Shown here piece by piece: positions 58,954 through 64,000 of a stretch of 64,000 bases of DNA. The notes below the pieces were generated by a model. The model did no database searches. It was not told the origin of the DNA and worked only from the letters and a program-made list of their open reading frames with translations. A program made the position numbers and the translations under genes. Source of the DNA: Exilibacterium tricleocarpae (GTDB taxonomy: Bacteria > Pseudomonadota > Gammaproteobacteria > Pseudomonadales > Cellvibrionaceae); the NCBI RefSeq assembly GCF_007004655.1, contig NZ_ML660100.1, positions 99,135-163,134 of the forward strand, read 5' to 3'. The first letter of the stretch is position 1. Each line of letters opens with the position of its first letter.

Positions 58954-59850
58954 TCATGAGGTCTCGGCTAGGTGTATCTGCCCCCAGAGCGCGCTGAGCA
59001 GCGGGCTCTTCAGGCGTTTTTTCAACGCGCAGACCCCGACTTCATACGCCGCCAGTTGCGGTTGATCCGGCAGTACTTTCACCCGCCGCGACAGCGGACT
59101 GTTATCGAGCACGATTTTCGGGACCACACCGATACCAAACCCCAGGCTGACCATGCTGACGATGGCCTCGTGACCCGCCACCTGAGCGTAGATGCGAGGG
59201 GCAATGCCCTGTTGCTGAAACCAGGCATCGACTCGCTCGCGGATCAAGCCTTCCTCCGACAAGATCATCGGTATGTCTGCCCAGGTTTGCGGCGCGCTGC
59301 GACGGCTCGGCAAGCTTGCCGAGGAGTCGCCGGTGCTGGCTGTAATAAAAACCAGGGGTGAAACCGTGACACGGCGAAAATCCAGGTTGTGCGGCAGCTT
59401 GTCCGGTCGCGCGGCTATGGCGATATCCTCCAGGCCGGCGGTAACCCGCGATATGGCCAGGGTCGGGTCGCCGGTGTGCAGTTTGATCTCAATCTTCGGG
59501 TGGCGCGGGCGGAATTCACTCAGGATATCGTAGAGAAAACTGTAGCTGGCGGTCACCGAGCAGTAGATACTGATCTCACCGCGCAGCTCGCGGCTGTCGT
59601 TCAGCAGCGAGTCGCGAAAACTGTCCCACTGCAGCAGTGTATCCCGCGCGTAGTGCTGCAGCCGCCCGCCCGCGTGAGTGAGGGCGACAGTGCGGTTATC
59701 GCGCTCGAACAGTGTCACGCCGAGTTCGGCTTCCATCTGTTTGATGGTGCGGCTCAGGGCCGACGGGCTGATATGGCAGGCCTCGCTGCTGCGGCCGAAA
59801 TGCAGGGTCTCCGAGAGGCTTAGAAACAACTTCAGCGATCGATTGTCCAC
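58954..59850 (-). CDS. ilvY: LysR-family activator of ilvC
   Basis: This 298-residue LysR regulator has an N-terminal winged helix-turn-helix with SLKLFLSLSETLHFGRSSEA and SPSALSRTIKQMEAELG. The effector domain contains EIKLHTGDP, GHEAIVSMVSLGFGIGVVPK and VGVCALKKRL, which match E. coli IlvY closely from memory. IlvY activates ilvC in response to acetolactate/acetohydroxybutyrate. The start is a GTG. The divergent position next to ilvC supports the assignment. Confidence 0.94.
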   Translation of the reverse strand: MDNRSLKLFLSLSETLHFGRSSEACHISPSALSRTIKQMEAELGVTLFERDNRTVALTHAGGRLQHYARDTLLQWDSFRDSLLNDSRELRGEISIYCSVTASYSFLYDILSEFRPRHPKIEIKLHTGDPTLAISRVTAGLEDIAIAARPDKLPHNLDFRRVTVSPLVFITASTGDSSASLPSRRSAPQTWADIPMILSEEGLIRERVDAWFQQQGIAPRIYAQVAGHEAIVSMVSLGFGIGVVPKIVLDNSPLSRRVKVLPDQPQLAAYEVGVCALKKRLKSPLLSALWGQIHLAETS

Positions 59851-60996
<1,146 letters not shown>

Positions 60997-61018
60997 CGAG
61001 AGCCGCTCCGCCGGACCG

Positions 61019-61044
61019 AAAACGCGGCTTTGGCCGCGTTTTTT
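61019..61044 (+). terminator. Rho-independent terminator after ilvC
   Basis: The stem AACGCGGC (61021-61028) pairs with GCCGCGTT (61033-61040) around TTTG, followed by a run of T. It lies 23 bp after the ilvC stop codon and should separate ilvC from pssA transcription. Confidence 0.9.
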
Positions 61045-61080
61045 GTCACCGCCGGGCGAAATGTTTGGTGCCGGTCCGGG

Positions 61081-62425
61081 GCTCGGCGTATCATTCCCGT
61101 CCGGACTGTGAAATCGATGGCTGTATGAACGACAAAGAAAAATCCCACGACAATAATAATATTCACGCGCTGGAAGACCACCGCGAGGACGACGGCCTGT
61201 TACCGGTGGACGAGCATGTGGAGGAGGTGTCCGAAAACGGCCAGAAAGTTCGGCGCCGGGGCATTTACCTGCTGCCCAACCTATTTACCACCAGTGCGCT
61301 GTTTTCAGGCTTTTATGCCGTTATTGCCGGCATGAATCAGGACTTCGAGGTGGCCGCCATTGCGATCTTTGTCGCCATGGCGCTTGACGGCCTCGACGGC
61401 CGCGTCGCCAGGTTGACCAATACCACCAGTGAATTCGGTGTCCAGTACGACAGCCTGTCGGATATGGTGTCGTTTGGCCTGGCCCCGGCGCTGGTGATGT
61501 TCAGTTGGGCGCTGGCGCCCCTGGGCAAGCTGGGATGGGCGGCGGCATTTGCGTTTGCCGCCTGCGCGGCGCTGCGCCTGGCCCGCTTTAACACCCAGGT
61601 CAAAGTGGTGGATAAGCGCTACTTTATCGGCCTCTCCAGCCCTGCGGCGGCCGCCGTGCTGGCCAGCATTGTCTGGTCCGGTCACGACTGGCAGGTATCG
61701 CCGGAGTTTAGCGTGCTGGCGGCCCTGGTAACCCTGGTCGCCGGTTTGCTGATGGTTTCCAATATCAAGTACAGCAGTTTCAAAGGCATTGATTTTAAAG
61801 GGCGGGTCCCCTTTGTGGCGATGCTGGCGGTGATTTTTGTGTTCGTGGTGATTACCATTGATCCCCCTCGGGTTTTGCTCGGACTTTCGGTGGTTTACGG
61901 CCTCTCCGGGCCGGTGCTTTGGGCCTGGTCCAGGCTGGTGGCGTTGCGGCGCGAAAAAAAGTCGGATGACTGAATCCCGGTCTCCCTGCCGCTACTTCAG
62001 CACACGTGCTGACGCTTTCGAGTAGCCAATAAAAATCAATGACTTAGAGTGCATTATTAAGTTTGTTTCGGCATTGTAAACTTTTTTTCACAAATCCCTT
62101 GCAGGGATGTAGGGAGTGCGTATAATGCGCGCCTCTTGCGCTGTGAGAGCGACCACCGGAGACTGTGGTCTGAGGGTTTTGAGGCCGGCCGGCAGAGGCG
62201 GTTAAAAAACGGGAATGTTGAAGTACATTAACAGTTTACAAGCGCGCAGAGATGCGTATAATTCGCATCCCACGGTTCGGGGCCAGGCAGTCTGGCAGGG
62301 CCGTGATCGGCAAAGGCGCAGCCCCTGGCCGAGCTCTTTAACAAGTCATCAAGCAATGCGTGTGGGCGCTTGCGATATGATAAGACGCACAAGATTATCA
62401 TTTGCAAGTGACCTAACAATTCATT
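61081..62425. repeat. Tandem duplication, unit 1 (1345 bp)
   Basis: This 1345-bp segment is repeated at 62426-63770. It carries pssA and the complete rRNA promoter/leader. The match begins with gctcggcg; position 61080 (g) differs from 62425 (t), which fixes the left edge. I see no differences between the two units. Confidence 0.95.
61125..61973 (+). CDS. pssA: CDP-diacylglycerol-serine O-phosphatidyltransferase, copy 1
   Basis: This 282-residue inner-membrane enzyme makes phosphatidylserine, the precursor of phosphatidylethanolamine. The CDP-alcohol phosphotransferase motif spans residues 88-113 (DGLDGRVAR, then EFGVQYDSLSD). Several transmembrane helices follow. This is the CDP-alcohol-type synthase found in pseudomonads, not the PLD-type E. 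coli enzyme. The ATG at 61125 lacks a good Shine-Dalgarno; a TTG at 61065 is in frame. The order ilvC-pssA-rRNA matches Pseudomonas. Confidence 0.94.
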   Translation: MNDKEKSHDNNNIHALEDHREDDGLLPVDEHVEEVSENGQKVRRRGIYLLPNLFTTSALFSGFYAVIAGMNQDFEVAAIAIFVAMALDGLDGRVARLTNTTSEFGVQYDSLSDMVSFGLAPALVMFSWALAPLGKLGWAAAFAFAACAALRLARFNTQVKVVDKRYFIGLSSPAAAAVLASIVWSGHDWQVSPEFSVLAALVTLVAGLLMVSNIKYSSFKGIDFKGRVPFVAMLAVIFVFVVITIDPPRVLLGLSVVYGLSGPVLWAWSRLVALRREKKSDD

Positions 62426-62469
62426 GCTCGGCGTATCATTCCCGTCCGGACTGTGAAATCGATGGCTGT
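61974..62469 (+). promoter_or_regulatory. Ribosomal RNA promoter/leader, copy 1, upstream of pssA copy 2
   Basis: P1 has TTGCAG (62099-62104) and TATAAT (62121-62126), 16 nt apart, preceded by AT-rich UP-element-like sequence. P2 has TTTACA (62235-62240) and TATAAT (62257-62262), also 16 nt apart. The boxA antiterminator GCTCTTTAACAA lies at 62333-62344, followed by the usual tgtgggcgctt stretch. In this copy the leader runs into pssA copy 2, not 16S. A GACCAC/GTGGTC stem lies between P1 and P2. Confidence 0.9.
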
Positions 62470-63770
62470 ATGAACGACAAAGAAAAATCCCACGACAATA
62501 ATAATATTCACGCGCTGGAAGACCACCGCGAGGACGACGGCCTGTTACCGGTGGACGAGCATGTGGAGGAGGTGTCCGAAAACGGCCAGAAAGTTCGGCG
62601 CCGGGGCATTTACCTGCTGCCCAACCTATTTACCACCAGTGCGCTGTTTTCAGGCTTTTATGCCGTTATTGCCGGCATGAATCAGGACTTCGAGGTGGCC
62701 GCCATTGCGATCTTTGTCGCCATGGCGCTTGACGGCCTCGACGGCCGCGTCGCCAGGTTGACCAATACCACCAGTGAATTCGGTGTCCAGTACGACAGCC
62801 TGTCGGATATGGTGTCGTTTGGCCTGGCCCCGGCGCTGGTGATGTTCAGTTGGGCGCTGGCGCCCCTGGGCAAGCTGGGATGGGCGGCGGCATTTGCGTT
62901 TGCCGCCTGCGCGGCGCTGCGCCTGGCCCGCTTTAACACCCAGGTCAAAGTGGTGGATAAGCGCTACTTTATCGGCCTCTCCAGCCCTGCGGCGGCCGCC
63001 GTGCTGGCCAGCATTGTCTGGTCCGGTCACGACTGGCAGGTATCGCCGGAGTTTAGCGTGCTGGCGGCCCTGGTAACCCTGGTCGCCGGTTTGCTGATGG
63101 TTTCCAATATCAAGTACAGCAGTTTCAAAGGCATTGATTTTAAAGGGCGGGTCCCCTTTGTGGCGATGCTGGCGGTGATTTTTGTGTTCGTGGTGATTAC
63201 CATTGATCCCCCTCGGGTTTTGCTCGGACTTTCGGTGGTTTACGGCCTCTCCGGGCCGGTGCTTTGGGCCTGGTCCAGGCTGGTGGCGTTGCGGCGCGAA
63301 AAAAAGTCGGATGACTGAATCCCGGTCTCCCTGCCGCTACTTCAGCACACGTGCTGACGCTTTCGAGTAGCCAATAAAAATCAATGACTTAGAGTGCATT
63401 ATTAAGTTTGTTTCGGCATTGTAAACTTTTTTTCACAAATCCCTTGCAGGGATGTAGGGAGTGCGTATAATGCGCGCCTCTTGCGCTGTGAGAGCGACCA
63501 CCGGAGACTGTGGTCTGAGGGTTTTGAGGCCGGCCGGCAGAGGCGGTTAAAAAACGGGAATGTTGAAGTACATTAACAGTTTACAAGCGCGCAGAGATGC
63601 GTATAATTCGCATCCCACGGTTCGGGGCCAGGCAGTCTGGCAGGGCCGTGATCGGCAAAGGCGCAGCCCCTGGCCGAGCTCTTTAACAAGTCATCAAGCA
63701 ATGCGTGTGGGCGCTTGCGATATGATAAGACGCACAAGATTATCATTTGCAAGTGACCTAACAATTCATT
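62426..63770. repeat. Tandem duplication, unit 2 (1345 bp)
   Basis: This is the second copy of the pssA/rRNA-promoter unit, head to tail with unit 1. Its right edge is fixed because 63771 (c) differs from 62426 (g). The junction reads aattcatt/gctcggcg, with no obvious microhomology at the breakpoints, and no insertion sequence is associated. Confidence 0.95.
62470..63318 (+). CDS. pssA: CDP-diacylglycerol-serine O-phosphatidyltransferase, copy 2
   Basis: This gene encodes the same 282 residues as copy 1. Because of the duplication its upstream sequence is the rRNA leader, with two strong promoters and boxA within 370 bp. The reading frame stays open upstream to 62215, but the added residues (MLKYINSLQARR...) read through P2 and boxA and are almost certainly not protein. 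If the assembly is correct, this copy should be strongly transcribed and growth-rate controlled. Confidence 0.92.
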   Translation: MNDKEKSHDNNNIHALEDHREDDGLLPVDEHVEEVSENGQKVRRRGIYLLPNLFTTSALFSGFYAVIAGMNQDFEVAAIAIFVAMALDGLDGRVARLTNTTSEFGVQYDSLSDMVSFGLAPALVMFSWALAPLGKLGWAAAFAFAACAALRLARFNTQVKVVDKRYFIGLSSPAAAAVLASIVWSGHDWQVSPEFSVLAALVTLVAGLLMVSNIKYSSFKGIDFKGRVPFVAMLAVIFVFVVITIDPPRVLLGLSVVYGLSGPVLWAWSRLVALRREKKSDD

Positions 63771-63897
63771 CGTGATCGCGGGGTTTCGACCCTGAGATTA
63801 TGGAAGGTAACGACGTTAAGTAACGATTCATGCAAATGAGCCAAGTTTAGGCAGTGCGCTTTCAGCGGTAGCGAAAGTGTCGTCTGTCGAGCACTTT
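63319..63897 (+). promoter_or_regulatory. Ribosomal RNA promoter/leader, copy 2, driving 16S rRNA
   Basis: P1 lies at 63444-63449 and 63466-63471, P2 at 63580-63585 and 63602-63607, and boxA at 63678-63689, all identical to copy 1. After 63770 the sequence is unique and leads into the mature 16S 5' end. This is the working rRNA operon promoter region. Confidence 0.93.
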
Positions 63898-64000
63898 AAA
63901 CTGAAGAGTTTGATCATGGCTCAGATTGAACGCTGGCGGCAGGCCTAACACATGCAAGTCGAACGCGAAAGTGACTTCGGTCGCGAGTAGAGTGGCGGAC
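63898..64000 (+). rRNA. 16S ribosomal RNA, 5' end
   Basis: The sequence gaagagtttgatcatggctc is the universal 16S start (27F site), followed by acgctggcggcaggcctaac. The V1 loop (gcgaaagtgacttcggtcgc) and gagtagagtggcggac fit Cellvibrionales-like gammaproteobacteria. The gene is cut by the window end; the first base is placed at about 63898 by analogy with E. coli. Confidence 0.97.

Noticed and set aside
62215..62469. An in-frame 85-residue N-terminal extension of pssA copy 2
   Set aside because: It reads across rRNA promoter P2 and boxA, and the same DNA before 16S is non-coding leader; it is a by-product of the duplication.

Overview
This window comes from a gammaproteobacterium, most likely of the Cellvibrionales or a close relative. 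The evidence is the 5' end of a 16S rRNA gene at the right edge and Pseudomonas-like gene order throughout: murJ...ribF-ileS-lspA-fkpB-ispH-minor pilins, then pilRS, bamD-rluD-pgeF-clpB, ilvIH, ilvYC and pssA followed by a ribosomal RNA operon. The taxon is inferred from partial 16S and gene order, not from a search.

Layout. On the minus strand, 861-17362 is a complete 13-gene respiratory complex I operon, nuoA to nuoN with fused nuoCD. Repetitive DNA breaks it at three points (nuoM/nuoN, nuoL/nuoK, nuoB/nuoCD) and a five-unit array of nested palindromes abuts the end of nuoN. Next come murJ, a large hybrid histidine kinase and, convergent to it, ppc. The ribF-ileS-lspA-fkpB-ispH housekeeping cluster leads into a type IV pilus minor-pilin operon (fimT, pilV, pilW, pilX, pilY1, a pilY2-like gene, pilE). 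A convergent second GspH-type pilin and the pilS-pilR two-component pair follow. The next block is nadE, bamD, rluD, pgeF, clpB and a DUF4124 gene. The last block holds branched-chain amino acid synthesis: ilvIH, then a TonB-dependent receptor, then ilvY divergent from ilvC. A 1345-bp tandem duplication at 61081-63770 carries two copies of pssA, each followed by a full rRNA promoter region, and 16S rRNA begins at about 63898.

Most genes are ordinary core functions; I see no defence system, prophage, CRISPR array or transposase gene. The unusual content is non-coding and structural. (1) A 76-bp palindromic unit has a constant scaffold, but the self-complementary insert differs between copies. 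(2) A MITE-like hairpin family has three full copies, each with 30-bp perfectly complementary arms around a 51-52-nt core; the arms differ strongly between copies yet remain perfectly self-complementary. (3) Short degenerate tandem repeats recur in several spacers and inside nuoG, nuoF and probably lspA. (4) The pssA/rRNA-promoter duplication places one pssA copy directly downstream of rRNA promoters. The hairpin families and the duplication are the best candidates for something undescribed.
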